Part shown: in pieces, positions 28,501 through 37,384 of the stretch
Position numbering within the stretch: the first letter of the stretch is position 1
How the letters are laid out: every line of letters begins with the position of its first letter
Assembly (NCBI GenBank): GCA_000333855.2
Contig: CM007319.1
Coordinates: 958,755-1,022,754, forward strand
Source of the DNA: Endotrypanum monterogeii
Taxonomy: Eukaryota > Euglenozoa > Kinetoplastea > Trypanosomatida > Trypanosomatidae
DNA length: 64,000 nucleotides
Direction: 5' to 3'
Translations under genes and position numbers: made by a program
Notes under the pieces: model-generated
The model's input: the letters and a program-made list of their open reading frames with translations, nothing else
What the model was told of the DNA's origin: nothing
Databases searched by the model: none

Positions 28501-30160
28501 GCCAACGAAGCATTGAGTACGAGGCGCTCCCAACCGCTGTGCTTATTGCACCTCCACTGCCGAGCCCCGATGCCGCGGCCACCACAGCCGCAGAATTAGA
28601 GATGAGGGTACCCGCTGCAAAGCACTTCCTCAGCTGCCGCAGTGCCTCACTCAAGTAAACATCGATCTCGTTAAAAGCCAATCGCAGTACACTCTCCACA
28701 CATTGCTTCACATCGCTACCCAGTCGGTACGAATAAGGATCAGACGACACCTCCCACGTACCAGCAGTGAGGCAGACATGCACTCGAGCTAGAAGAGTCT
28801 TCAGCTGGGTAACTTGGGCCGCGACATTTTCTTCCACGTCGCGCGATAGTTGCGCCCGCATCGAGTTGGGCACCGAGTTACTCTTGAAGCTTGCAATCGT
28901 CTGCTTCAGATTTTCCCCGTAGTCCATCACACAAGAGCCCAGATGGTTCACCGCTGCCGTGAGCTCTGGCCCCCACTCGGGATTGTCACTCTGTAGCTGG
29001 ACAACTGTGTCGTCAAGAGCCTTGCGATGAAAAAGTAGCGTTTGCTGCAAATGACGATACCGCGCGGCGGCGATACTTTCTACAGTTGCCGAGCACCAGA
29101 GGCAGTCCACGTTTGAGTTGAACTGTGTTTCCCCGTAGGCCACCACCGCAGAGGCGACAGCACCCATCTGCAGGAGTATATCACCCGCTTTTTTTTTAAA
29201 GCGTGAAGCTATCATTGAACTGGCATTGCGTGCTGTCGTGAATGTGGTGAGCTTGTCCATCGGCGTCCGAACAGCGGTGTTGTCTAGCTTTTCAGGCTGA
29301 CTATAAAGCCGAAGGGCACGGGCTTGAGCGTCCACCACCGCCTGTGCGAGAGCTGAAAGAAGCTTCTCGGCCGTTTGACTGGCTGGTATCGCCTGAGATA
29401 CGCAAACGTAAACGGGTGATGCAGACAGCTGCTCGGCGAGAGCTTCCGGGGGATCCACCACAACGCAGCGGCACACCTTGCTTCGGAACTGGGCCGAAAA
29501 TATGGTACTGACAAGTTCTACTGCGTGCTCGACAGGGACTGTGAGCACAGCGGTGTTTACAACCACCACCACTGCCACGGTGGCGCGGTGACTGTCGATG
29601 TTCTCCCACTGCGACGTACCGGGATCGCTGGACAGGAAAAAACGTAGTGACGCGGATGGATCGATAAGTGAGACATGTTTTCGGGGTCCGTTTTGCTCGC
29701 TAAGCGTGTTGGGTGCAGTGAACACAGTGGAAACTGTCGGGAAAGATCCGCACGAAAGCTCGGATACCGGAATAGGGGGGTGCAGGGCGAGACTACGGCG
29801 CAGTGCCACTTCGTAGCCACTTGTGGTTTCATCTCCCTTCATAAAAGATACCGAGTACGGATCTCGGAAAAAAGAGCTGCATCCAACGTTTGTGATCGAC
29901 GGCGTAGAAGAAGATCTGACATCCTCAACCAACGGCAGCACCCTATTCGAGAATGTTGTCGAAGCATCTGCTGGAACGGCGGTAGTTGTCGTCGCCCCCG
30001 CGCCCTTGCGTGAATTGATGTTGAGCTCTTCACCACTCCACAAAAAACACACAGAAAGTGGAAGCCATAGGATGCGCAGGTATGTGTATTGTTCCAGGGA
30101 GCTACTGCTTGTTGGATAATACTCGGAAAGGAAAGATGGTGTGGTCCTGGCATGCATCAT
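25589..30160 (-). CDS. TRAPPC9: TRAPPC9/Trs120-like subunit of the TRAPPII tethering complex
   Basis: A 1523-residue protein. The C-terminal half has the run of beta-sandwich domains of the TRAPPC9/Trs120 family: VLVTLYNPFHVSLIFDALAL (cf. the VYNPxPFEL segment of human TRAPPC9), then a VLLQVQPTEEGSLLIDGV strand block, LPQVSCTLSTSELEVFGSQ, and an Ig-like end with YRGDFELFAFKTGEHLLRV. The middle holds helical repeat-like sequence. TRAPPII activates Rab GTPases in late Golgi and endosome traffic. The size is somewhat above human (1148) and yeast (1289) members. A predicted acceptor at 30188 makes 30160 the first in-frame ATG, but residues 1-106 are low-complexity and hydrophobic, so the ATG at 29842 is an alternative start. 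A small upstream frame ends by overlapping the 30160 ATG. Family call rests on local similarity remembered from the family. Confidence 0.78.
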   Translation of the reverse strand: MMHARTTPSFLSEYYPTSSSSLEQYTYLRILWLPLSVCFLWSGEELNINSRKGAGATTTTAVPADASTTFSNRVLPLVEDVRSSSTPSITNVGCSSFFRDPYSVSFMKGDETTSGYEVALRRSLALHPPIPVSELSCGSFPTVSTVFTAPNTLSEQNGPRKHVSLIDPSASLRFFLSSDPGTSQWENIDSHRATVAVVVVVNTAVLTVPVEHAVELVSTIFSAQFRSKVCRCVVVDPPEALAEQLSASPVYVCVSQAIPASQTAEKLLSALAQAVVDAQARALRLYSQPEKLDNTAVRTPMDKLTTFTTARNASSMIASRFKKKAGDILLQMGAVASAVVAYGETQFNSNVDCLWCSATVESIAAARYRHLQQTLLFHRKALDDTVVQLQSDNPEWGPELTAAVNHLGSCVMDYGENLKQTIASFKSNSVPNSMRAQLSRDVEENVAAQVTQLKTLLARVHVCLTAGTWEVSSDPYSYRLGSDVKQCVESVLRLAFNEIDVYLSEALRQLRKCFAAGTLISNSAAVVAAASGLGSGGAISTAVGSASYSMLRWRELEIRFKRLELLAAREARQSFLAELNLLRGLFPGDYGADWTVRSLLFFAYLSMINGAERRARALLVEYATIKRRMHQTEEAAEVLLRVCTLAGIGLPLDGLYAAGSNASAGGNTADTVLSADPLYQLSRNATATQTVHQMESSTALEASANLSASASLGLGLFSGLDEHAPDRGVARLNQSITNAALLKVPLLLELMDVFACVTAATASATLRCQLATLLLFNFPHLLDKDTQRTLMSLVCETSALLEPQGNTSIVSSPFFLAWEAFPLPPHLAPKTVPVGGALFTFIDTQRLKLTILCLNGRKLGSRTVWTVGDVGSVLVTLYNPFHVSLIFDALALRCQSCASPSSTNKETTPEASAVPKLVRRPLRSPISYVLSNVEVSPLSKRKVLLQVQPTEEGSLLIDGVILRLADMYSSQSITGKLPAPMNIPVLQRLPQVSCTLSTSELEVFGSQRIDFTVRVVNCGSVPITCISLTVHSEQCQLEGCEGCKERRNETDTTVTLNKRALTAAGRAPLQPGDVVIIPGTLEAPPTIGKFGAHYVVFRTDLSLPHPTPEKPYNVPDAVPVYAVIPRRVTETRLRLFHSPGLIVTSVALTKDRRAVEVRVANRSRLYSIELQLSALAFAELPAAFIVAGAEYVVPPIKLTRIPPASGKDDLRFLVPWVVRELPQCTGTLELNLSLISSELVSAEPLDECAVSLEVSVPQTTLRQQANDEVVLPVPGESKGVLVPIASHTEAPGEGVVPLYRWESDGNSLYGSTERYPLVSRASGDRCTTGVPGATSILTVSTARDGNVQSKPMTDRPIAYPRTLRESERLPEGSASSSSFSCRLTESMEYVPQSLHRGRCTPPVKGGSESGTRNALVDATRVPIVIPAVTPIRLRLSVAAPRWRRAISLRIHVSVDARFDVAVLTGAVKADTMVGDEGRAVYRGDFELFAFKTGEHLLRVTIRDDAGRELTHTIHLIVEHSRVS

Positions 30161-32202
30161 GAAAAGGTTGTCATATATACTAGAGGTCTAGATAAAAGAG
30201 GAGCGCGGAGCTGCGTAAACTTACTTTCCGAAACCTACCTTGATAGTGAAGCGCAATGGTGCGATGTACAGCTTCTCTTTCCTTCTCATAGTTTAAGTGG
30301 ACGGCCGACCGTGCACAATCCATGAAGAGGCAGGTGAATTATACGTGCTATAACGCATCAAGATAGCACCTTGAGGGAGACCAGCGGGAAGAGCAGAAAA
30401 AAGGGGAGTGGAAGGGAGGGGGGGGGTGAGTGCAGCTGACTGAGAGAAAAGCAAGAGCGAAAAAAAAAAAACATGAATTAGCGTTGAGAAGATTTATACT
30501 TCCTCCCAAAACACACACAGACGCTGCCTTTGTGTCCGAACACGTATTCCTTTATTTTCTTTTGTGGGCCCCAACCTGGTCCACTTGATTTTTCCTTACA
30601 TGTATGTTTTTTTTTTCCTGCTCCAATCCCCCACAAACCTAACCCAAGTGTACGCAGTCCACGCGGTCACCTCTAAGGAGCATCGAGAAAATCTTGATTC
30701 TTGGGTGTGTGCACAAATGCCAAAGTGCATCCATCGCGTAGATATATATGTACATACACGTATGTACGCATATGCATGAACAATGAGGGGGAGGGGTATG
30801 CGAAAGTGGATACGCTGACTGTCACAGCTTTATCGGTGACCGCTCTCCCCCTTCCCCCGATCTCCACCGCTGGAAGTCAAGGAGAAGCACAAGAAGCATT
30901 TTTCCACTCTCCGTCTCACATATGGGTCACCATGAGGGCGACACCGGGTGAGATCAACGGTAATGAGAGGGAGGGAGGGAGGGAGGGAGGGGGAAGGATG
31001 AGGGGGCAGCATCCTCAACAAGAATGTAAACCAACTACACCGGAGCATCCGGAAATTTGCAGACACACTGCTACCAAAGCAGACAGGCTAGCCAGCCTGA
31101 CACGATAAGATGATGCTGATGCTCTGGGAAGTAGGTGTTCGTCGCACATCCCCCTTACTATCAGTCCAAGATGCTCCGAGTTGAACCGATACGCACCGCT
31201 AAGCTCAGCGCTCTTGACTCTACCGAGAAATTCACATTGATCTCTTTTTCTTTTTTTGTTGTTGTTGGCTGGAGTTTTGTTTGTTTGTTCTGCTCCACAA
31301 AGTAACACCAATACCACTCTCCTCCCAGGGTTGTCGAACACTTGTTGCCCAGGTAAAGTGTGGCGAATCAATACGCCTTGATGGAAAAGACCGACTCGAT
31401 CTTTTAAAAATATATACTTTTCCCTCGCAGTGTGGACCCAGTCTCATAGTATACAAGAGAAAAAAAAAGGGCACACATAAAATTGGACCCACACACACGC
31501 TCGATGGCCGCTCAGATCTACACCGCCGCTCACATGCTGCGATACGTGGAATTTATTGCCACAGTGCACAGGGTACCTTACTACTACTATCCCCTGCTAC
31601 CGCTGCTAGAGCTGGTGAGGTTGAGTGATTAAATCTCTCGAGATGGCAGGGGCGCTTGAACCTGGAATGAATAGTATGGCTGTTTGTTGAGTTTGAAGGA
31701 TCGCTGCAATGCGACGCGAGCCCGGCTCCAGGCCGCTGACGTCCTGCAGGGACACCACACTTTACGTACTCCATAATATATGTTTTTTTTTCTTCCTCAC
31801 AACACCCTACGTGGTTCAGCTTTTGCACGGAAAAGTATATTAAGGTTGTCCAAGTCCTTAGATCAGTTGACTTCTCCCTGGTTCGATGGGGAGGGCTCCA
31901 TCTAACCTCCCTGTTTTCAGGTGATACACACCCAGTAAAAAAAAAAAAAAAGTGAAGAAAAAAAAAAGAAGACACTGATGCGGTACGGCCACTGGGCTGA
32001 AGCAGACGTTGATAGTGCGGTCTGTAATTGAAGCGCCTTCTAATGTGACGATCCGTTTTATTCAGTGCCGCTCTACACGTTGCCGTTTATTACGCTGCTG
32101 GGGTTACACCCAATAATTAGGTTCCCCTACTTGTGAGTACACCAAAACCCTCTTAATCGGAACTGCTGTCCTCGTTTTGGCCCCCCCCCCCCTGGTTCTG
32201 AG
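30161..32202. other. long intergenic region
   Basis: A 2.0-kb spacer with a predicted acceptor for the TRAPPC9-like gene at 30188, a G-rich run near 30420, a (GGGA)n run at about 30968-30990, A-runs near 31936 and a C10 run near 32180. No gene seen; minus-strand frames in it are interrupted or low-complexity. Confidence 0.55.
30188..30205 (-). promoter_or_regulatory. predicted SL trans-splice acceptor of the TRAPPC9-like gene
   Basis: On the minus strand GCTCCTCTTTTATCTAG ends with the AG at 30189-30188. A six-codon upstream frame (30174-30157, including its TGA) follows and ends over the ATG at 30160. Confidence 0.5.
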
Positions 32203-33752
32203 TTATGCCTCCATCAGCAAAAACCCAAACGGGATGCATTGGATCGGCGCCTGGGATAACTGGCAACGTTTACCAAGTTTGTAGTAGAGTACCCCCTTCA
32301 GCACCATTGGCGCGTCGCTATAATTTACAAAATAAAGTGTGAAAATACGAGACCCCTCCGCGACCTTCGCCGGCGCGTCGGGGGTAAAGAAAGGCGGTCT
32401 GCTTTCACGTGAGTCGGGCGAATCTTCCCCCATCGGGCCTTTTCCATCTTTGGGCGCCTCCAAAACTTCGTCACCGAGGATCTCAGCCACCCCGCTGCCG
32501 ATGAATTCACTGAAATGATCGCCGTAGTCGCGTTCGCGCAGCATGCGAAGGACGTCACCGCTGTGAAGATAGCCCACCTCTTCGACCAACTGCATCAGCT
32601 CCATGTCCAAGCGCACAAAATAAGAGTTCACTACGAGCACCTCCGTCCGTTCCGCCCCTGTTCCCTCCGGCGCGTGTGGCTCCAGCGAAAACCGCACACG
32701 GAACTGACGGTGCGCTGTTCCGAAGTAACCCATACCGGCGTGCTCCTTGCTGGTATACTCCTTATCGTAGGGCTCTAAGGAGACAGAGAGAGACACCTCC
32801 TCGTTCTGACACGTCGTCGATGTCGAGAGTTTCTGCCGCACAAGTTCTGTCAGAGCTGCTCGCTGATACGCGCACGAGGCCAATTCATCAGGGGTAATCG
32901 ATGGAAATCCGGCAAGAAACTGAGCTGCCATCGGAAACGCTTCGCGATGGCGCAGGACAAACACTTCTTGCTGCTGACCGATCGCGCCGGCGGAGTAGAC
33001 GATATCCGGGTCGCTCTCCTCTACTGGTTCTGCCATTCCCTCATTGGGGTTTGTGGCTGCGAACGTTAACTTAGCGTCGTGTGTCACCTCCTCTGCTAAT
33101 GACTGCAATGATGTTTGGGTAGTGGAAGCGGCCTTTTCAGCTTGCTCGTGTCCTAAAGGGTCCGAGGAAGTGAAGGCGCCGGGGCTGGGCAATTTCTTTT
33201 TTTTTGATCGAAAAATTCATCCGGAATGAAGTCCCTCTCCGTGGGGCCTTGGGAAATACTCAAAGATGTCACGAGCAATTGACGGGTCTTCTCGCTCAAA
33301 ATCCGGGCAAGCCGCTCCTGAAGCCAAAGCAGGTTGCGGTAACGCATAATTTGTTGAGCTACTGGGTTCATACCGCTTTCCACAGGCACTGTCTCGCGCA
33401 CCGCCTTGTGCAAGTCCGTATAGCACATGGAAAAGAGTGCGTTCGGGTCTAAAGGGTAGCACTCGGAGCTGGGCCGCTGGAGATGCAACTCGACGAGATC
33501 ACAGGTTGCCAACTCGCACGAGGAAGACGTTGGCGATGATGACTCGTCAGTCGAGGTCGTGCGGTTCGCACCGGAAGTGTCTACTTTCCGGTATGCGGAT
33601 GCCGTGTGTGGCGGCGTCTGACTCGTTTTATTGCCCGTTGTGTGAAGGGGAAAGGAAAGAAGGAATCGAATGTCCTGCACAAAATGAGGGCGTGTGTGGC
33701 ACGCTGTGTGGAGTTGTTTCACCACCTTCCGGTAGAGCGGCGCCACTTTCAT
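32203..33752 (-). pseudogene. LYR-like protein split by a one-base frameshift
   Basis: Two minus-strand open frames, 33752-33153 and 33216-32203, overlap and read as one protein broken at a T9 run (33197-33205). The first has a proper ATG at 33752, 9 nt after a predicted acceptor at 33762. The second has no ATG near its start and continues directly where the first leaves off; one extra base in the run would join them into about 515 residues. The N-terminus (KVAPLYRKVVKQLH) resembles an LYR motif, seen in small mitochondrial assembly factors that bind acyl carrier protein. The second part is about 320 residues with beta-rich stretches and ends in QCIPFGFLLMEA; I cannot name its fold. A sequencing error in the homopolymer is the simplest explanation, true decay the alternative. 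Confidence 0.65.
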
Positions 33753-33761
33753 TTTGGCCGC

Positions 33762-33777
33762 CTGGAAAATAAATGGA
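33762..33777 (-). promoter_or_regulatory. predicted SL trans-splice acceptor of the LYR-like gene
   Basis: On the minus strand TCCATTTATTTTCCAG ends with the AG at 33763-33762, nine bases before the ATG at 33752. Confidence 0.7.
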
Positions 33778-34241
33778 TTTTTTTTTTTCGTGGAAAGGAT
33801 GGATAAGCCGTCCGTTGGTCACTTGTGTAGGTATCGATAGTTGTGCAAGGGCGTGATTGTGCCCGCACGATGCTTCAAGTCCAACAGGTCTCTTCCTGCT
33901 GCCTGTTCATCAAAGACAAATCTGTGGAAATGATGCAAGCAAAAGAAAAAACAACCACACCAGCACAGCATAGTTAGCCCCAGAGCGAGGTGGTACAGAG
34001 AAGGAGGAGGAGGAGGAGGAGGAGGTTATTCAAAAACAGATAATGTATTCACTTCTCTCTTCTTGGCGCGTATGCGATCAACGTCGACACCCATACAGAC
34101 CCTCAAAAATACTGCGAGCATTTCTCTTTCAGCGGCTGCGTTGGGGATACAATCTGCTTCGACACAGGATAAGAAATATCAAAGCACCCACGCGCAGAGC
34201 AGTTCATGTCACAACGCAAATCAGTGTCGCTAATATCCACC

Positions 34242-34281
34242 TATATATATATATATATATATATTTATTTATTTATTTATT
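34242..34281. repeat. compound (TA)n(TTTA)n microsatellite
   Basis: A TA run passing directly into TTTA repeats, in the spacer downstream of the syntaxin gene. Confidence 0.9.
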
Positions 34282-35355
34282 TGGTTTTTGTTGTTTTCTC
34301 TTCTACTGTGTCAATGCGGCGAAATCCTTAGACGGAAGTGAGAAATGATAAATAGACTGAATGAGGATCGGCGAAACGATGTGCACCATGGGTGAGGGTT
34401 GAGGAAACAAAGAAACAGGGGAAGGGGGGAAGGACACAGAGAGGCATCTGAAGTCTTGTAGGTGTGAGCACCAAAACGGGTGAGGAGTGAAATGCACTTT
34501 GCCCCGGACAAAAAACTATGCGAGCGGTTGTTGCAGATACAAGCACTTGAGAAGGGGAGAAAAAAAAAATTGGAGGTCCAGAGCAAAACGACAGCAGTGA
34601 AAAAGCATCAAAAAACGGCGTAGTGAGAAGGACGATCGCCCGATGCTGCGCGTCCTTCTTCTCCTCCACTGCTCTCGCTGTTCACAACGAGGAGTATCGC
34701 GCACGCGCGTGTGTGTGGTGGGTGGGTGGGTGGGTGGGTGGGGTGGGGGGGAAGGCGTAAGCATGGTGAATGAGATAACAAGACCATGACATCGCCTCAC
34801 TGTCATATGGTGTAATGTACCTGAACACACGCCCCAGTATCCTATTCCATGATTCACCGTGTCTTGAGTTGCATTTGTCACCTTAGGTAGAAGAAAAAAA
34901 CGATATATATGTTCTCGTGCTCCTCCACACTGACACTCGAGCAGGTGTCCAAGTAACGGACAATAGCGGCGAAGAGACACACATAAACAGATACATTCAA
35001 TGAACTGTGGACGATAGGTAGCAAAAGGAAAAAAAAACAATAACAAAAATTCAAGAACAATAAAAGCAACAGCGAGAAAATCCACTCACAAAAACACGAA
35101 AAGCCTTTCCACGAAAAAAAAAAAATGAAGTTGAGTTCGAGCGCCACAATATGGGAACGCGCTCAGCGCTATGAATCCTGCATTCTTTTTTCCCTCCTTC
35201 CGCTGCTAGGAGAGAACGTCAACAGGCTATTGTTTTTGCCATTCGCACAAGGAAAGGCACATCCACACAACTGAACGAAGCACACACAAAAAGGTGCACA
35301 AACCAATTCCTTTTTTTTTTCGCCTGTGCTAAGACGGACACTCCGAACAGAACCT

Positions 35356-36264
35356 TTAAATAACCACTTTGAAGAAGAGGGTTATACTGAGTCCTATTAT
35401 GAGCACTATCAAAAATAGAACACACAGCTTGAAGCCGCCGGCGGACTGGTACTCTGCGGCTTTCTGCAGCTCTACACGCGCCTTCTGCACACGTGTGTGG
35501 GTAACCGTCATGTTATAATCGATACGGTCCAGTACCGCTCCCTGTTCAATGACGAGTGTGTTCATGTCTTTGAACATCTCGTGCAGGGATTTGATAGAAG
35601 TGTAAATGCGCTCGAATTCCTTCACTCGATCATCGGCCATCTGCTGGTTCAGCATAATCGTTTCCACCTGTTCTTGCGTCATTCCTTTTTGCAAGTACTG
35701 GTCCATAAGAGCATCATTCTCCAGCTGCTGCTCCACCGCTTTATGCCGATCACCGCCAGCCCACCGCTGAGAGACTAGCTGCTGCTTCTTGACGTCCATC
35801 ATATAGCGGCGTTGACTCTCCCGGTATAGTTTGCTAATATTATTAATCTCATTCACCAGGCACATCTTCACATTGCGCAGTATACTCAACTCTGCATCCG
35901 TTCCCCCATCAGGCAGATCGCGCATGTAAAAGGTGTCCAAGTCTTTCACACACACCTCGCTTTGCTTGAAAAGTCTATCAATGGTGTCTTGGGCATCCTC
36001 GATCTCGGCCTCCTCCCGTCCCTCGTCCCGCGTGGAGCTGAACTCAACCTTCAGATGATCCTTGCGCAGCTTTTCGAGCGCCGCCATTTTTGTTTTGATT
36101 TGATCCTCCATGCTACGGACATCGGCCATCTTTTTCACCCATAACGGCGTGACATAAATACGGTTTAAGTTCTCCTCTTCGGCGAGCAGCTGCTCGGTTT
36201 CAGGGCGCCGCGGACGGATGGCCCGATACTGAAGGAACTCACTCGTGCGGTCACGAGTCGCCAT
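35356..36264 (-). CDS. STX16: syntaxin-16 (Tlg2-type) Qa-SNARE
   Basis: A 302-residue tail-anchored SNARE for endosome-to-Golgi fusion. It opens with MATRDRTSEFLQYR, the form of the syntaxin-16/Tlg2 N-terminal peptide that binds the Sec1/Munc18 protein Vps45. A helical Habc-type region covers about residues 45-180. The SNARE motif lies at about 205-265 and contains EQGAVLDRIDYNM, with the zero-layer glutamine in EQG and the typical LDRIDYN following it. A hydrophobic anchor (CVLFLIVLIIGLSITLFF) closes the protein after about residue 280. The start at 36264 is the first ATG after a strong acceptor at 36287, which excludes a 44-residue extension made of TA-repeat sequence. Very close in layout to human STX16; confident call. 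Confidence 0.95.
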   Translation of the reverse strand: MATRDRTSEFLQYRAIRPRRPETEQLLAEEENLNRIYVTPLWVKKMADVRSMEDQIKTKMAALEKLRKDHLKVEFSSTRDEGREEAEIEDAQDTIDRLFKQSEVCVKDLDTFYMRDLPDGGTDAELSILRNVKMCLVNEINNISKLYRESQRRYMMDVKKQQLVSQRWAGGDRHKAVEQQLENDALMDQYLQKGMTQEQVETIMLNQQMADDRVKEFERIYTSIKSLHEMFKDMNTLVIEQGAVLDRIDYNMTVTHTRVQKARVELQKAAEYQSAGGFKLCVLFLIVLIIGLSITLFFKVVI

Positions 36265-36286
36265 TTTTTTTCTCCCCAACCAGTAT

Positions 36287-36306
36287 CTATTGAAAAAAAA
36301 AAAAAT
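36287..36306 (-). promoter_or_regulatory. predicted SL trans-splice acceptor of syntaxin-16
   Basis: On the minus strand GATTTTTTTTTTTTTCAATAG ends with the AG at 36288-36287; the 5'UTR to the ATG at 36264 is 22 nt. Confidence 0.75.
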
Positions 36307-37140
36307 CAATATATAAATATATATGTATAAATGCTGTTTTCTCAATTTATACACGTTATCTTTGCGCTGTTGAGAGGAAAAATGAGGTTTGGGCAATGGC
36401 GCGGTAGGAGAGATTTCTTTTCACAACACATTGAGAGCGAACACGGCGCCGATAGCGACCCCCGGAAAAGGAGGTGAATTTAGTCCGAAGAGAGTACAGA
36501 AGTTATCGTCTTTTTTTTTTTTCCGGCTTCTTCCAATTGGCAACAAGCACTTATGATGCCCCGAGCAGCTTTGGGGCTCTTCCAGAGGCAGCTCACAAGA
36601 AAGTGAAGGGATATGTTCAGCAGGGGAAATAAGCGCTCTCGCCGAGAGTCACTTCAATTAGAATTCGCAGACGACCCCAATAGAATTGGAGGGGAGTGAC
36701 ATTGAAGAAGGGAAACTAATACCCACCACTCCCCCTACACGCACGGCGATGGAGTTGCTTTACTTCACCATCTGAAGCGCACGACAGACACTGATTTTTT
36801 TTTCGGCCTCAGCGAGAGTACTCGAATGGCATTGCGTTGGCCCGCGCGATAGGTCCTATGCAGGTTCACTGGTTGAGGTAAATTCTATTTCAGATACTGT
36901 GTTGTTGAGAAGACCGGAGCTGCCTAGTTCTCCCAATGCGTCCTGCCTTCCCTCCTCCTGCAGCACAGCTTTACAGTGCACGTTAATTTCTGTCGATAAA
37001 ACGATAGCAAATGATTCAACTGACGCCATTTTTCACCCGTACCCCCGTTGCAGTTGTCGACCGTATTGTATTGTCATTCCCCCATACCACACCCACCTTT
37101 TTCCAAATCGTTTGTGTGCTGTAACCATTCAGGTGACAGG

Positions 37141-37227
37141 TATGGTAGCCGTAAAGGATGGTGGCATTACATCCCGTGATATTCTCGCCATGGCGAAGCC
37201 CCCCCCCTCCCTCCCCCCCCGATCGGA
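37141..37227 (+). repeat. left copy of a repeat flanking the assembly gap
   Basis: From TGGTAGCCGTAAAGGATGG to a C-rich end, this segment matches the sequence right of the N run with about four mismatches over the first 60 bases. Confidence 0.8.
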
Positions 37228-37293
37228 NNNNNNNNNNNNNNNNNNNNNNNNNNNNNNNNNNNNNNNNNNNNNNNNNNNNNNNNNNNNNNNNNN
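37228..37293. other. assembly gap (66 N)
   Basis: Unresolved bases. Near-identical repeats abut both sides, so the missing stretch is probably further tandem copies that could not be assembled; its true length is unknown. Confidence 0.95.
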
Positions 37294-37299
37294 AGGTAG

Positions 37300-37384
37300 T
37301 GGTAGCCGTAAAGGATGGTGGCATACACTCCCGTGATATTCTCGCCATGGCGAAGCCCCCCCCTCCCCCCTCCCCCCCCCCCCC
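37300..37384 (+). repeat. right copy of a repeat flanking the assembly gap
   Basis: Shares TGGTAGCCGTAAAGGATGG and CCGTGATATTCTCGCCATGG with the left copy and ends in a long C run interrupted by T. Confidence 0.8.

Larger units (their letters stand above)
33753..35355. other. intergenic region
   Basis: A 1.6-kb spacer with a (GGA)n run at about 34002-34025, a (TA)n then (TTTA)n compound repeat at about 34242-34281, and a (GGGT)n run at about 34711-34745. The long minus-strand frame at 34516-35085 is pyrimidine-rich low complexity. No gene accepted. Confidence 0.6.

Noticed and set aside
34516..35085. 189-codon minus-strand frame
   Set aside because: Composition is that of pyrimidine-rich UTR with GGGT and A-run repeats; no domain or splice support.
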